DNA of 64,000 bases from Thermoanaerobacterium thermosaccharolyticum DSM 571 (GTDB lineage: Bacteria > Bacillota > Thermoanaerobacteria > Thermoanaerobacterales > Thermoanaerobacteraceae), in NCBI RefSeq assembly GCF_000145615.1, contig NC_014410.1, forward strand, positions 1,599,501 through 1,663,500. The letters run 5' to 3'. The notes beneath the pieces are model-generated. The model did not search any database, was not told the origin of the DNA, and saw only the letters and a list, made by a program, of their open reading frames with translations. Of this stretch, positions 45,888-56,415 are shown one piece after another (within the stretch, counting starts at the first letter, position 1; each line of letters opens with the position of its first letter). The position numbers were made by a program, and so were the translations under genes.

Positions 45888-46778
45888 TTACAGCATGCTT
45901 AAAAGTTTATTAATGATATTTTGAAAAAACTGAAGAATTACCTTTATTATGGATTTTGATTCAGGATTTTTATTTACAAAGTCTTTAAATGATGTAGTAA
46001 GATTGTCAAGCCCGCTTTTGACTTTATCCCAATTTATATTGGCATTTTGTAATTTTCGAAGCAGTGAAACAAGGCTACTTATTTCGTCTTGCGTTAAAGT
46101 TATTCCTAGACTATTTGCAGTATTTTGTATTAAGCTTTTAAGCTCTGCATCAGAAAGTTTCCCTGTCTGCTTAGACATCTCTTCTTTAAGCCTTTTTAAA
46201 AGCTCAACTGCCTTTTCTTTATCACCAATCTTATCGCCAATCTGCCCAGTAGTTACCATCTCTTCATTTGCAATCTTTTTGATATCATCGCTTATGGGTT
46301 TTCCAGTTGCATCTTCAAATGCCTTTATTATACCAGTGAGTGCCGCCGTTCCAGACACGGGATACGGTGCAGAAACTTCAATGTCTGCATCTTCTACACC
46401 TGCTGTTATCAAAGCGTTTTTAAACATATCATCAGTAACCCATGTTATATTATGTGTAGTTACACTTAAACCAGAACCTTTTGCTTTAAATGTAATTAAT
46501 GATGATGAAATAGCCTTAGACCCTATTACATTTGCAGGCAAGCTATCGCCTAAGTATTTGTGTTCCTCCTGATTTGTGACTTCTACTACATGTGTGTTGT
46601 TAATATTGCTAACATTAAAATCTTTAAGAATCTGATCTCTTTGGTCCTTGGTAAGATCATGGCCGAAAGTAACGTACTGCGTACCTGGACTTGTATCTGC
46701 AAATGCAACAGTAAAAATAGTTGCAAAAACTAGTAATATCGTTACTGTGATCTTAAGGTGATTCATAAATTTAAACAT
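45888..46778 (-). CDS. DUF1002 family exported protein
   Basis: A 296-residue protein with a signal peptide (cleavage near TVAFADTS) and a body matching the DUF1002 family (PGTQYVTFGHDLTKDQRDQIL early, VEVSAPYPVSGTAALTGI in the middle). The C-terminal third is helical. The function of the family is unknown; it is common in spore-forming Firmicutes. GGAGGAG lies 10 bases before the ATG. Confidence 0.87.
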   Translation of the reverse strand: MFKFMNHLKITVTILLVFATIFTVAFADTSPGTQYVTFGHDLTKDQRDQILKDFNVSNINNTHVVEVTNQEEHKYLGDSLPANVIGSKAISSSLITFKAKGSGLSVTTHNITWVTDDMFKNALITAGVEDADIEVSAPYPVSGTAALTGIIKAFEDATGKPISDDIKKIANEEMVTTGQIGDKIGDKEKAVELLKRLKEEMSKQTGKLSDAELKSLIQNTANSLGITLTQDEISSLVSLLRKLQNANINWDKVKSGLDNLTTSFKDFVNKNPESKSIIKVILQFFQNIINKLLSML

Positions 46779-46860
46779 CGGCTAGCATCTCCTCCTAAAT
46801 TTTATTTCCCTAAAATTATAATCATTTTATTTATTTTTTTCAAATGACAGATATATTAAT

Positions 46861-48237
46861 TTATTGAATCTTTGTTATATCTTTATTTATAACATTCCAT
46901 ATATCAAAACCTTGAAGTTGACTTTCTGTAATTGTGCCGATCCTCCAGAAAGCCACACCTTTAAGTCTATACATTCTTGCAAGTTTTAGTTTCAAATCTA
47001 TGCTGTCGCTGTTTTCAAACCATATTGTATGTTCTACACCATTTTTATTGTATATATAATTTGGCGACAAGCTACCTTCATCAAATCTGTAAGGTTGACC
47101 GCCAAGCTTATTTATTACCTCGTCTAATGTAAGCGATTGAGCTTCTGTATTACCAATCCAATCATACCCATAAAAATCAATTCCCAGCAAAGCTTTATCC
47201 GCCGGTATACCATTATTTAATGCATAATTTATTACTTCATCTACCCACCAATAAGGCGCAATAGGACCGGCGTCTGTTGATGAATTGCGGTAGTCATACG
47301 TCATAAGTATGACACTGTCAGATATGCTTCCAATAGCTTTAAAATCATATCCTTGATACCACGTTGTGTACGTCGTCATCGGAGGTACTGAGACCAATAA
47401 TTTTAAATTATTTTTATCTGTCATTGCTTTCAATTCTTCTAAAAATAATGTAAAATTATCTCTATCAGAACCTTCTAATCCCTCAAAGTCTATATTTACC
47501 CCATCATAATTATAATTTAATGCAGTTTCGATAATGTTGTTTTCAAGATTGACACGCTTTGCATTATCACTTAATATAGAACTTACTATAGCTCTGTCAC
47601 CCATTATCATAGCTGAAAGTTTTGTTCCGCTTTTATCAGCAATTTTTCTCACTTCTTCATACCCATCTGGCAATGATAGCTTTATACTCCCATCTTGATT
47701 TACATCAAACCAATATGTTGATGCTTCATTAAAATCATCGGCTCTCCTTTCAAATTGTGGATATGACCTAACCGCATAAAAGCCAACTATGTAGCACTTA
47801 TATGGAGCTGTAGAAATATTTACAGTATAAGTACTTTCATCCCAATTGACATCCGCACCAAGTGCTTCGGATATAAACCTTAATGGTACCATTGTCCTTC
47901 CATTGACTATAAATGGTGCTTCATTAAGACTCTTTTTGATTCCATTTATGTATGCATTAGTATCACCTATAGTAAGCTTGACACTTTCCTTGCCTCTTGT
48001 ACCTGTTACAATCTGTTTACTTACATCATAGTCAACTCTGGCACCAAGTTTTTCGAATATGTCCCTATATGGCACCATTGTACTGCCATTTTTAATAACA
48101 GCATTCTGTGTAAAGTTCATTTTTTGTCCATCGATATAAACTTTTATATTTGGCTGTGCATATATATTGGTTGATTTAAAGATTAGCAATGTTATACAAA
48201 GAAATGACAGTAGGACAAAATTTTTTAAGTATTTCAC
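46861..48237 (-). CDS. Stalk-domain glycoside hydrolase family 18 protein
   Basis: A 458-residue exported protein. It has a signal peptide, a copper amine oxidase N-terminal-like stalk domain (two repeats, MVPYRDIFEKLGA and MVPLRFISEALGA, at about residues 30-140), and a GH18 domain with catalytic motif YDGVNIDFEGL (Glu as acid). Similar proteins act on peptidoglycan or spore cortex rather than chitin. The GTG start ending at 48237 has AAAGGAGAGG upstream; longer frames lack a site. Confidence 0.9.
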   Translation of the reverse strand: MKYLKNFVLLSFLCITLLIFKSTNIYAQPNIKVYIDGQKMNFTQNAVIKNGSTMVPYRDIFEKLGARVDYDVSKQIVTGTRGKESVKLTIGDTNAYINGIKKSLNEAPFIVNGRTMVPLRFISEALGADVNWDESTYTVNISTAPYKCYIVGFYAVRSYPQFERRADDFNEASTYWFDVNQDGSIKLSLPDGYEEVRKIADKSGTKLSAMIMGDRAIVSSILSDNAKRVNLENNIIETALNYNYDGVNIDFEGLEGSDRDNFTLFLEELKAMTDKNNLKLLVSVPPMTTYTTWYQGYDFKAIGSISDSVILMTYDYRNSSTDAGPIAPYWWVDEVINYALNNGIPADKALLGIDFYGYDWIGNTEAQSLTLDEVINKLGGQPYRFDEGSLSPNYIYNKNGVEHTIWFENSDSIDLKLKLARMYRLKGVAFWRIGTITESQLQGFDIWNVINKDITKIQ

Positions 48238-48532
48238 ACTTACCTCTCCTTTAAAATTTTTAGATTGTAAATAATCGTACATTTTCTTCATCAATATTGT
48301 AAACCATAATTATATATCGTTTATAAATAATTTATTAAATTTAATATCTATACTATAGATGAAAAATTCACTTGTACAAATTACCATAATAAATTTGTAT
48401 GCAAAAAACATTATAAAAAATAGAGACAAATGTTCACTTCTCATTATCAACCATAGAAGTGGAGCAAATGTCTAATAATAGAAGAATAACAGAAAATTCA
48501 ACAATAATTCAGCACTTGCTGAAATTAAAATA
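48238..48532. other. Intergenic region between rex and the GH18 gene
   Basis: A+T-rich, no supported gene. It contains a 7-bp hairpin (48435-48441 with 48455-48461) and the palindrome at 48508-48523 that probably ends rex. Confidence 0.5.
48508..48523 (-). terminator. Small palindrome after rex
   Basis: TTCAGCAC/TTGCTGAA-like 16-base palindrome 10 bases past the rex stop. No strong T tract follows, so it is a weak candidate. Confidence 0.4.
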
Positions 48533-49192
48533 TTATTTTTCTTTCTTAATCCTTTTAAATAAATCATCTTCATTTAAGCGATATGATAATGTAAATAAGC
48601 TATCACTTAGCTGGACATTTTCAAGTATTACATCATCTGGTACTTTTAAATCAATAGGTGAAAAATTCCATATAGCTTTGATTCCGCATTTTGTCAGACG
48701 ATCTGCTATAACCTGAGCATTGTCTCTTGGAATGCAAAGTATAGCTATATCTATTTTATTTGTAGCTAAAAAATCCTCTAGTATATTAATATCCATAATC
48801 TTTGCATCTCTTATTTTTATTTTAAAAAGTCTTGGATTTATGTCAAATATACCTTTTAAATTAAAACCAATTTCTTCAAAATCCGTATAGTTAGCAATAG
48901 CTTGTCCTAAGTTGCCTGCCCCAATTATAATTGTATTGTATGTTTTATCAAGACCTAGTATTCTTTTTAATGCATTGTAAAGTTTTATAACATCGTAACC
49001 ATAACCTTGCTTTCCGAAGTTTCCATAATTATATAAATCCTGCCTAATTTGTGATTCACTAACACCAATCTTCTCACTTAATTCACTTGAAGATATCTTA
49101 TTTACACTATTTTTTTGTAATTCTTTTAAACATCTATAATATGATGGCAATCTTCTGATTACATGCATTGATACAATTGCCGCTTTACTCAT
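48533..49192 (-). CDS. rex: Redox-sensing transcriptional repressor Rex
   Basis: A 219-residue dimeric repressor that reads the NADH/NAD+ ratio. The N-terminal winged helix has SSELSEKIGVSESQIRQDLYNYG, with GKQGYGYDV following; the C-terminal Rossmann domain has IIGAGNLGQAIANY. It releases DNA when NADH is high, allowing fermentation genes to be expressed. It lies near the butyrate operon, whose promoter carries a Rex-like site at 57348-57365. GGGGGG precedes the ATG at 49192. Confidence 0.95.
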   Translation of the reverse strand: MSKAAIVSMHVIRRLPSYYRCLKELQKNSVNKISSSELSEKIGVSESQIRQDLYNYGNFGKQGYGYDVIKLYNALKRILGLDKTYNTIIIGAGNLGQAIANYTDFEEIGFNLKGIFDINPRLFKIKIRDAKIMDINILEDFLATNKIDIAILCIPRDNAQVIADRLTKCGIKAIWNFSPIDLKVPDDVILENVQLSDSLFTLSYRLNEDDLFKRIKKEK

Positions 49193-49282
49193 AAAATCCC
49201 CCCTTCATTGCTATTGGTAGCAATACTGACTACACTCTGTCACAAGTGGTGGGGTTTATTTTTAATATTCATAAAGCAGAAA
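49193..49282. promoter_or_regulatory. rex upstream region
   Basis: Holds the rex ribosome site and a hairpin ATTGCT-N6-AGCAAT near 49208-49225. No clear promoter was resolved; the mobile-element remnant abuts it. Confidence 0.35.
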
Positions 49283-49460
49283 ATAAGTGAACCTACTCCA
49301 TCCTCTATAGGATGGAGCTTCCTACTTCATAGACCGTTGCCTACTGTTATTCACAGCAGGTCTTACACAATCTCCATAGGCGTAACTTCGGGAGGAACCT
49401 TCCCTACAAAAATATAGAAATTCATCTCCCACCTATGGAGGATGGGAGACTTCTTTCAAG
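49283..49460 (-). mobile_element. IS200/IS605 remnant: tnpB 3' end and omega-RNA scaffold
   Basis: On the minus strand, 49331-49402 reads as a typical TnpB tail (segments YGDCVRPA and RQRSMK before a stop), with everything upstream in the gene missing. Directly after the stop comes the hairpin of the omega-RNA 3' end: GCTCCATCC (49310-49318) with GGATGGAG (49298-49305), then GGTTCAC ending near 49285. At the other side, GTCTCCCATC/GGTGGGAGAT near 49426-49450 resembles the opposite palindromic end. This looks like an internally deleted, transposase-free copy. Confidence 0.75.
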
Positions 49461-49731
49461 CCTTTTGTTAAAAATATTTATAAAGAAATCAAATATCTAT
49501 CGTAGATAGTTCAGTAATTTTCTTATTCTAAGCTTCTTTATATTTTTTATCATTATTCAATTTTTTGTCACGACTTACATGGAAATCAACTTCATCCGTA
49601 TTAAACTGGTTGACTCTCTCTTTTATGCTTTTACGATAAAAGTTTTTTAAAATCTTTTATAAAAATATAATTCACTTTAATTTAGAAATGAAGACTAACA
49701 ACTATAATTTTCAGGTAATAATATAAATTTA
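49461..49731. other. Intergenic region before the CoA-transferase stop
   Basis: A+T-rich. No gene, RNA or strong terminator is evident. Short degenerate coding-like stretches were not convincing. Confidence 0.45.
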
Positions 49732-51228
49732 TCATATTTTCATACTACCTGTATTTGAATATCTTGTATGCCATAAAAATGCTTCATCGAGTAAATTCGG
49801 TGTTTGCACAGCGCCATGTTTTTTAATCGCTCTTTCATAATACTCCATTAAAACGTCTTTATAGTCGGGATGTGCACAATTTTTTATAATTGCTATAGCT
49901 CTTTCCTTCGGACTTAAACCTCTTAAATCAGCCAGTCCTTGCTCAGTTACTACCACCATGACATCATGCTCTGTATGATCTACATGTGATACCATCGGCA
50001 CTATGCATGAAATATTATCATCTTTTGCTGTTGATGGTGTAGCAAAAATTGATATATAAGCATTTCTAGTAAAATCTGCTGAACCACCTATGCCGTTCAT
50101 CATTTTTGTGCCTAATATATGTGTAGAATTTACATTACCGTATATATCCACTTCTATTGCTGTGTTAATTGATATAACTCCTAATCTTCTGATTATTTCA
50201 GGATTATTACTGATCTCTTGTGGACGCAATATTATTTTTTCTTTATATTTATTTATATTGGTATAAAATCTCTTAAGTCCTTCTTCTGAAAGGGTCAATG
50301 CAGTTCCTGATACTTTTTCTACCTTATCAGCATCTATCAAATCGAGAACAGCATCTTGTATTACTTCAGAATATAAATTCAAGTTGTTGTATTTTAATTC
50401 AATAAAACCGCCTAGTACAGCATTGGCTACATTTCCAATACCTGACTGCAATGGAAGAAATGTTTTAGGAAGTCTTCCGTGTTTTATTTCAGTTTGAAGA
50501 AAATCTATAAGATAATCTGAAATCTTTTTTGATGTTTCATTTATACTTGTAAGTTGTAACGTTGTATCTTTCATATCTGAAAATACAACTGCAGCTATTT
50601 TATCTGGATTGCATGGAATATACGGAACACCTATCCTATCACTAACTTTCGATATTGGTATCGGCTCTCTATATGGTGGATCTTTTGGCTCGTATATATC
50701 GTGCATTCCTTCAAGTTCAATAGGCTGTGATGTATTTATTTCTACTATGACTTTATCGGCCATATTTACAAATGTCGGTGAATTACCGACAGACATGGTA
50801 GGAATAATGCCTCCATCTTCTGTTATAGCAGTTGCTTCAATAATGGCGATATCAATTTTTCCTAAAAAACCATATCTTATTTGCTGTGGCATATGACTTA
50901 GATGCATATCAATAAATTTAACTGAACCATTATTTATAGCATTTCTCATGTCTTTATTTGTTTGATACGGAATTCTTTTATTGACTAAACCTTCCCGTGC
51001 GAAAGCACCATCTAATTCATCACCTACTATAGCACCTGTATAAAGATTTAACTTTATCTTTTCATTTTTATATCTTTCAGCAATTGCCAATGGTACAGCT
51101 TTAGGACCACCTGTTACAAAACCACTTGTACCTATTGTCATACCATCTTTTATCAATAAAGCTGCTTCTTCTGCCGACATTACTTTATTTTTAATTATAT
51201 TGCATCTAATTCTTTCTTCAAAATTCAT
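49732..51228 (-). CDS. Acetyl-CoA hydrolase/transferase family CoA-transferase
   Basis: A 498-residue class I CoA-transferase of the Cat1/succinyl-CoA:acetate type. Visible are GTSGFVTGG near the N-terminus, SGIGNVANAVLGG, the catalytic Glu in YSEVIQDAVLD, and NGIGGSADFTRNA. At the end of a butyrate operon it probably moves CoA from butyryl-CoA to acetate; a succinyl- or propionyl-CoA substrate cannot be excluded. The start ending at 51228 has GGGAGG upstream; a longer frame overlapping thlA is not used. A hairpin separates it from thlA. Confidence 0.88.
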   Translation of the reverse strand: MNFEERIRCNIIKNKVMSAEEAALLIKDGMTIGTSGFVTGGPKAVPLAIAERYKNEKIKLNLYTGAIVGDELDGAFAREGLVNKRIPYQTNKDMRNAINNGSVKFIDMHLSHMPQQIRYGFLGKIDIAIIEATAITEDGGIIPTMSVGNSPTFVNMADKVIVEINTSQPIELEGMHDIYEPKDPPYREPIPISKVSDRIGVPYIPCNPDKIAAVVFSDMKDTTLQLTSINETSKKISDYLIDFLQTEIKHGRLPKTFLPLQSGIGNVANAVLGGFIELKYNNLNLYSEVIQDAVLDLIDADKVEKVSGTALTLSEEGLKRFYTNINKYKEKIILRPQEISNNPEIIRRLGVISINTAIEVDIYGNVNSTHILGTKMMNGIGGSADFTRNAYISIFATPSTAKDDNISCIVPMVSHVDHTEHDVMVVVTEQGLADLRGLSPKERAIAIIKNCAHPDYKDVLMEYYERAIKKHGAVQTPNLLDEAFLWHTRYSNTGSMKI

Positions 51229-51280
51229 TGATAAGCCTCCCAAGAATCGTATTTTTAAATAGTAAATATACAATGTTAAA

Positions 51281-51312
51281 ACCACATATGTAACATATGC
51301 TACATATGTGGT
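51281..51312 (-). terminator. Hairpin between thlA and the CoA-transferase gene
   Basis: Perfect 12-bp stem (51281-51292 with 51301-51312) followed on the minus strand by TTTTAA. It could end or attenuate the transcript, lowering transferase expression relative to upstream genes. Confidence 0.65.
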
Positions 51313-51326
51313 AAAGATATATTGTG

Positions 51327-52505
51327 CTATCTTTCGACAACCATTGCTATTCCCATTCCTCCGCCGATGCACAATGTTGCAAGTCCAGTATGCGAATTCC
51401 TCTTCTGCATCTCATATAAAAGCGTCACTAGAATTCTACATCCGCTGGCGCCGATTGGATGACCTATCGCAATTGCGCCACCATTTACATTCACTCTGTC
51501 CATATTAAATTTTAATTCTTTTGCAACAGCCAGTGATTGTGCTGCAAATGCTTCATTTGCTTCAATTAAATCTAAATCATCTACAGTTAGATTAGCTTTT
51601 TCTAATGCCTTTCTCGTAGCATATACTGGACCAATTCCCATGATGCTGGGGTCAACACCTGCATAACCAAATGATTTAATCGTTGCTAATGGCTTTATTC
51701 CAAGTTCATCAGCCTTTTCTTTTGACATCACAACTACTGCTGCAGCTGCATCGTTAATTCCTGATGCATTTCCAGCAGTTACAGTTCCATCTTTTTTGAA
51801 TGCTGGTTTTAATTTTGCAAGTGCTTCAATTGTCGTATTAGGTCTCACATGTTCATCAACTTTAAATTCTATCGGTTCACCTTTTTTCTGCGGCACAATC
51901 ACAGGAACTATCTCATCCTCAAATCTTCCTGATGATATCGCTTCTGACGCTAATTTTTGGCTTCTATATGCAAATTCATCCTGCTCTTCTCTTGATATGC
52001 CGTATTTTTCAGCAAGATTTTCGGCAGTGATTCCCATGTGATATTGGTTAAAAACATCTGTTAAACCATCATATACCATTTCATCTACAAGCTGGCCATT
52101 GTTCATCCTGTACCCAAAGCGAGCATCATTTAATATATATGGTGCTCTTGACATATTTTCCATTCCACCGGCTACAACAATGTCAGCATCACCAAGCATA
52201 ACTGCCTGAGCAGCAAGTGTCACAGCTCTAAGACCTGATCCACATACCATGTTTACAGTCATAGCCGGAACTTCTACTGGTATGCCCGCTTTTATTTCAG
52301 CTTGTCTTGCGGGGTTCTGCCCAAGACCTGCCTGCAATACATTTCCCATTATCACTTCACTAACATCTTCAGGTTTCACATTGGCTCTTTTTAATGCTTC
52401 TTTTATTACTACAGCACCTAAATCTACTGCAGGTACATTTAGAAGCGTTCCACCAAATTTCCCGACAGCAGTCCTTACACCACTTGCAATAACTACTTCT
52501 TTCAT
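51327..52505 (-). CDS. thlA: Acetyl-CoA acetyltransferase (thiolase)
   Basis: Condenses two acetyl-CoA to acetoacetyl-CoA, the first step to butyrate. The 392-residue protein has the nucleophile Cys in [11 protein letters not shown], the His region in [14 protein letters not shown] and the second Cys in [19 protein letters not shown] precedes the ATG. It follows hbd by 21 bases. Confidence 0.96.
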   Translation of the reverse strand: MKEVVIASGVRTAVGKFGGTLLNVPAVDLGAVVIKEALKRANVKPEDVSEVIMGNVLQAGLGQNPARQAEIKAGIPVEVPAMTVNMVCGSGLRAVTLAAQAVMLGDADIVVAGGMENMSRAPYILNDARFGYRMNNGQLVDEMVYDGLTDVFNQYHMGITAENLAEKYGISREEQDEFAYRSQKLASEAISSGRFEDEIVPVIVPQKKGEPIEFKVDEHVRPNTTIEALAKLKPAFKKDGTVTAGNASGINDAAAAVVVMSKEKADELGIKPLATIKSFGYAGVDPSIMGIGPVYATRKALEKANLTVDDLDLIEANEAFAAQSLAVAKELKFNMDRVNVNGGAIAIGHPIGASGCRILVTLLYEMQKRNSHTGLATLCIGGGMGIAMVVER

Positions 52506-52526
52506 GATATTCTCCTCCTTAAAAGA

Positions 52527-53372
52527 TTATTTGTATTCAAAGAAACCTTTGCCAGTTTTTCTACCCAGCAATCCGCCTCTTACCATCTTTTTTAGAAGTG
52601 GATGTGGTCTGTATTTCGAATCGCCGTACTCTTCATAAAGCACATTCATTATAGCAAGAACGACGTCATTGCCTATCAAATCAGACAATGCCAAAGGTCC
52701 TATTGGATGATTTGCACCAAGTTTCATAGCTTCATCTATGTCTTCTGCAGTTGCAACACCATCGGCAAGTATTCCAATTGCTTCATTAATCATTGGGATT
52801 AAAATCCTATTTACAACAAATCCAGGTGCTTCTTTGACCTCTATAGGTGTTTTGTCTACTTTTAAAGCCAATTCTCTGACGACATTAAATGTTTGCTCTG
52901 ATGTCTTTAATCCTTTTATGACTTCAACAAGTTTCATTACTGGAACTGGGTTGAAGAAATGCATTCCTATGACTTTCTCAGGTCTTTTTGTCGCACTTGC
53001 TATTTCTGTTATGGATAGTGATGATGTATTTGACGCAAGGATTGTTTCCATTTTGCATATTTCATCTAGCTCTTTGAATATTTGTTTCTTGAGATCCATA
53101 TTTTCTATAGCCGCTTCAACTACAAAATCTGCTTCTTTTGCGTCTTCCAAATTTGTTGTACCTCTGATTCTGCTTAAAATTTCGTTTTTCTCATCTGCTG
53201 TAATTTTCCCTTTGTCAACATTTCTTTGTAAATTTTTTTCAATTGTGCCAAATCCTTTTTCTACGAACTTCATATCAATATCGCGTAAAATTACTTCAAA
53301 GCCATTTTGTGCAAATACTTGAGCGATGCCTGAGCCCATTGTTCCAGCACCTATTACACAAATCTTTTGCAT
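52527..53372 (-). CDS. hbd: 3-hydroxybutyryl-CoA dehydrogenase
   Basis: Reduces acetoacetyl-CoA to 3-hydroxybutyryl-CoA with NADH. The 281-residue protein has the Rossmann motif [15 protein letters not shown] at the N-terminus, the catalytic [14 protein letters not shown] and the C-terminal domain ending [14 protein letters not shown]. The start ending at 53372 has AAGGAG 9-10 bases upstream; a 14-codon longer frame lacks a site. Confidence 0.96.
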   Translation of the reverse strand: MQKICVIGAGTMGSGIAQVFAQNGFEVILRDIDMKFVEKGFGTIEKNLQRNVDKGKITADEKNEILSRIRGTTNLEDAKEADFVVEAAIENMDLKKQIFKELDEICKMETILASNTSSLSITEIASATKRPEKVIGMHFFNPVPVMKLVEVIKGLKTSEQTFNVVRELALKVDKTPIEVKEAPGFVVNRILIPMINEAIGILADGVATAEDIDEAMKLGANHPIGPLALSDLIGNDVVLAIMNVLYEEYGDSKYRPHPLLKKMVRGGLLGRKTGKGFFEYK

Positions 53373-53429
53373 AAAAACACACTCCTTTTTATTTTTATTA
53401 AGGTCAACTGTCAAACTGATCAGCTGCCT

Positions 53430-54422
53430 TTATTTTAACTTTTTGATTTCCTCTATTAATACTGGTATTACTTTGAATAAATCCCCGACTATGCCGTAAT
53501 CAGCAAATTTGAAAATCGGCGCGTCAGGATTTTTATTTATTGCGACAATAGTACCTGAGTTGCTCATACCTGCTAAATGCTGTATTGCACCACTAATTCC
53601 GCAAGCAATGTACAGCTTTGGTCTAACTGTCTTACCTGTCTGGCCAACTTGATGGTCTGATGTTATCCACCCAGCATCAACTGTTGCACGAGATGCGCCA
53701 ACCACGCCTCCCAGTACGTCTGCAAGTTCTTTTATGATGTTAAATCCATCAGGTCCTCCAATTCCACGTCCGCCTGAAACGATAATGTCAGCTTCTTCAA
53801 GGTTCACTACATTTTTTGCTTCTTTTGCTATGCTCAATATCTTAGTTCTTATATCACTTTCATTAATATCAGCATCAAATTTAATTACTTTTCCATCTCT
53901 TGTATCATCTCTAATAGCTCTTTTCATGACTCCAGGCCTTACTGTCGACATCTGTGGTCTTTTGTCTGGACATTTTATTGTTGCCATTAAGTTTCCTCCA
54001 AATGCCGGCCTTGTTTGCAGTAGCAGTCCATTTTCGTCAATATCTAGCCCTGTACAATCTGCAGTAAGCCCTGTCATAAGTCTAGATGCTATCCTCGGTG
54101 CAAGATCACGACCTATAAAAGTTGCTCCATAGAGTATGACTTCTGGTTTATACTCTTTTGCAAGCTCAGATATTGCCTTTGCATAGCCCTCGGTTGTGTA
54201 ATTTGAAAGAAGAGGATTGTCTACAACATAAACTATGTCAGCGCCAAAACTTATAAGATCTTTTGAAAGATTTTCTACATTGTGCCCTATTAAAACAGCT
54301 CCAACATTAACGCCTTTCTTGTCTGCAAGCTTTCTTGCCTCACCTAATATCTCGATGGCAACATTCATAAGTTTTCCATTTCTTTGTTCTGCAAAAATCC
54401 ATATATCTTTATAATCGTTCAT
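53430..54422 (-). CDS. etfA: Electron transfer flavoprotein alpha subunit (butyryl-CoA set)
   Basis: With EtfB it carries electrons between NADH and Bcd. The 330-residue protein has the C-terminal FAD domain with VGASRATVDAGW, HQVGQTGKTVRP and CGISGAIQHLAGM. In clostridia the Bcd-EtfAB complex bifurcates electrons from NADH to crotonyl-CoA and ferredoxin; the setting here implies the same. There is no N-terminal ferredoxin domain. AGGAGG is 8 bases before the ATG. Confidence 0.94.
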   Translation of the reverse strand: MNDYKDIWIFAEQRNGKLMNVAIEILGEARKLADKKGVNVGAVLIGHNVENLSKDLISFGADIVYVVDNPLLSNYTTEGYAKAISELAKEYKPEVILYGATFIGRDLAPRIASRLMTGLTADCTGLDIDENGLLLQTRPAFGGNLMATIKCPDKRPQMSTVRPGVMKRAIRDDTRDGKVIKFDADINESDIRTKILSIAKEAKNVVNLEEADIIVSGGRGIGGPDGFNIIKELADVLGGVVGASRATVDAGWITSDHQVGQTGKTVRPKLYIACGISGAIQHLAGMSNSGTIVAINKNPDAPIFKFADYGIVGDLFKVIPVLIEEIKKLK

Positions 54423-54434
54423 CCATCGCGCCTC

Positions 54435-55217
54435 CTATATCACATGTCTGCTGTTTAATCTTTCAACTAGATTCTGAACAGCTTCTTTTATATTGCCAGT
54501 AAATATTTCTCCAGCTCTTTCAGTATTTGGAGTTGACGTTGCTACAACCTTAGTTGGTGAACCTTTTAGTCCAAGTTCATTTTTATCAACTTCTAAATCA
54601 TCTGCAGTTAAGATTTTAACTTCTTTTTTATTGTAAGCATTGAATATTCCTTTTATTGAAGGATACCTAGGCACATTAAGTTCTTTAATAGCTGTCAATA
54701 AGACTGGCGTCTTAACTTCAATGATTTCATATCCATCTTCAAGAGCTCTTTCAACTATGAGTTTGTCTCCTTCTATTTCTACCTTCCTTACATATGTTAC
54801 CTGAGGTATGTCTAATTGTTCTGCAATTTGTGGTCCAACTTGTGCAGTATCGCCATCTATCGCCTGTCTGCCGCAAAATACAATGTCGTACTGAAACTTT
54901 TCAATTGCTTTTGATAGTGCTTTTGCAGTAGCATAAGTGTCTGCGCCTGCAAATGCTCTATCTGTCAAAAGATATGCTTCATCAGCACCCATAGCAAGAG
55001 CCTCACGTAATGCTACTTCTGCTTGTGTTGGTCCCATCGATATTACAGTTACTTTTCCGCCGACTTTTTCTCTTATCCTGATAGCTTCTTCTAAGGCATT
55101 TTTGTCATCAGGATTAATAATGCTTGGAACACCTTCACGTATAAGTGTCTTTGTTACAGGATCAATTCTAACTTCGTTCGTATCCGGAACCTGCTTAATC
55201 AAAACAAGTATATTCAT
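54435..55217 (-). CDS. etfB: Electron transfer flavoprotein beta subunit (butyryl-CoA set)
   Basis: The 260-residue partner of EtfA, starting MNILVLIKQVPDT with the nucleotide-site segment CGRQAIDGDTAQVGP near residue 120. In bifurcating complexes this subunit holds the FAD that splits electrons. It sits between bcd and etfA with gaps of 12-13 bases. Confidence 0.94.
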   Translation of the reverse strand: MNILVLIKQVPDTNEVRIDPVTKTLIREGVPSIINPDDKNALEEAIRIREKVGGKVTVISMGPTQAEVALREALAMGADEAYLLTDRAFAGADTYATAKALSKAIEKFQYDIVFCGRQAIDGDTAQVGPQIAEQLDIPQVTYVRKVEIEGDKLIVERALEDGYEIIEVKTPVLLTAIKELNVPRYPSIKGIFNAYNKKEVKILTADDLEVDKNELGLKGSPTKVVATSTPNTERAGEIFTGNIKEAVQNLVERLNSRHVI

Positions 55218-55230
55218 AAGTGTGCCCTCC

Positions 55231-56373
55231 TTACATTTTCAATAGGTTACCGGAAATAACCATTTTCTGGACTTCCGATGTGCCTTCATAAATTTCTGTT
55301 ATTTTTGCATCTCTCATAAATCTTTCCACTGGATAATCTTTTGTAAAGCCATAGCCGCCAAATATCTGAACTGTTTTTGTCGTTACAAACATTGCTGTTT
55401 CGGAAGCATATAATTTTGCCATAGCTGCTTCCATTGTGTACGGAAGACCTACCTGCTTTCTCCAAGCGGCATTGTATACAAGCCATCTTGAAGCATTTAT
55501 TCTCGTTGCCATATCAGCTATATACCATTGAATGCCTTGAAATTTTCCAATTGGTCTTCCAAACTGTTGTCTTTCCTTTGCATATTTTATCTCTTCATCT
55601 AAAGCAGCCTGAGCTATTCCAAGGGCTTGCGCTGCTATTCCTATTCTTCCACCATCTAGTGTAGCCATCGCAATTTTAAAACCTTCTCCTTCTTTACCAA
55701 GTAAATTTTCTTTTGGTACAATACAATCTTCAAACACAAGTTCGGCAGTTGATGAAGCTCTTATACCCATTTTTTCTTCAATTTTGCCAATGCTAAAACC
55801 CGGAAAATCTTTCTCAACTATAAATGCACTAATGCCTCTTGTGCCTTTTGATTTGTCTGTCATTGCAAAGATTATATATATGTCAGCTTTTCCTCCGTTT
55901 GTAATAAATATTTTTGAGCCGTTTAATACGTAGTGATCACCATCTAATACTGCAGTTGTCTGCTGTCCAGCTGCATCTGTACCTGCGTTAGGTTCTGTAA
56001 GGCCAAAAGCGCCCAATTTTTCACCTTTTGCAAGTGGCACTAGATATTTTCTTTTTTGTTCTTCTGTTCCCCATTGATATATTGGAAAACTTCCCAATGA
56101 AGTATGAGCAGATAAAATTACTCCAGTCGTAGCACAAGCTCTTGATATCTCTTCAACAGCTATGATATAACTCAAGTAATCTCCACCTGCTCCACCATAC
56201 TCTTCTGGATAAGGAATACCCATCATATCGTTTTGAGCCATTTTTCTTACTGTATCCCATGGAAACTCTTCTGTGATATCTATTTCTTTTGCTTTAGGAG
56301 CAACTTCTTTTTCAGCGAATTCTCTCACAACACGCCTTACCATTTCTTGCTCCTTTGTTAATGAAAAGTCCAT
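55231..56373 (-). CDS. bcd: Butyryl-CoA dehydrogenase (acyl-CoA dehydrogenase)
   Basis: A 380-residue FAD enzyme that reduces crotonyl-CoA to butyryl-CoA. It has the normal acyl-CoA dehydrogenase length, FAD-contact segments ([24 protein letters not shown]) and the catalytic base Glu in [12 protein letters not shown]. Placement next to crt and etfBA supports the butyrate role. Confidence 0.95.
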   Translation of the reverse strand: MDFSLTKEQEMVRRVVREFAEKEVAPKAKEIDITEEFPWDTVRKMAQNDMMGIPYPEEYGGAGGDYLSYIIAVEEISRACATTGVILSAHTSLGSFPIYQWGTEEQKRKYLVPLAKGEKLGAFGLTEPNAGTDAAGQQTTAVLDGDHYVLNGSKIFITNGGKADIYIIFAMTDKSKGTRGISAFIVEKDFPGFSIGKIEEKMGIRASSTAELVFEDCIVPKENLLGKEGEGFKIAMATLDGGRIGIAAQALGIAQAALDEEIKYAKERQQFGRPIGKFQGIQWYIADMATRINASRWLVYNAAWRKQVGLPYTMEAAMAKLYASETAMFVTTKTVQIFGGYGFTKDYPVERFMRDAKITEIYEGTSEVQKMVISGNLLKM

Positions 56374-56415
56374 AAAATTGCCTCCTTATTGATAATTTTG
56401 TAACAAAAATTGATA

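Noticed and set aside
49208-49417. Plus-strand frame of 69 codons upstream of rex
   Set aside because: It overlaps the tnpB 3' end and omega-RNA hairpin on the other strand and has no ribosome site.
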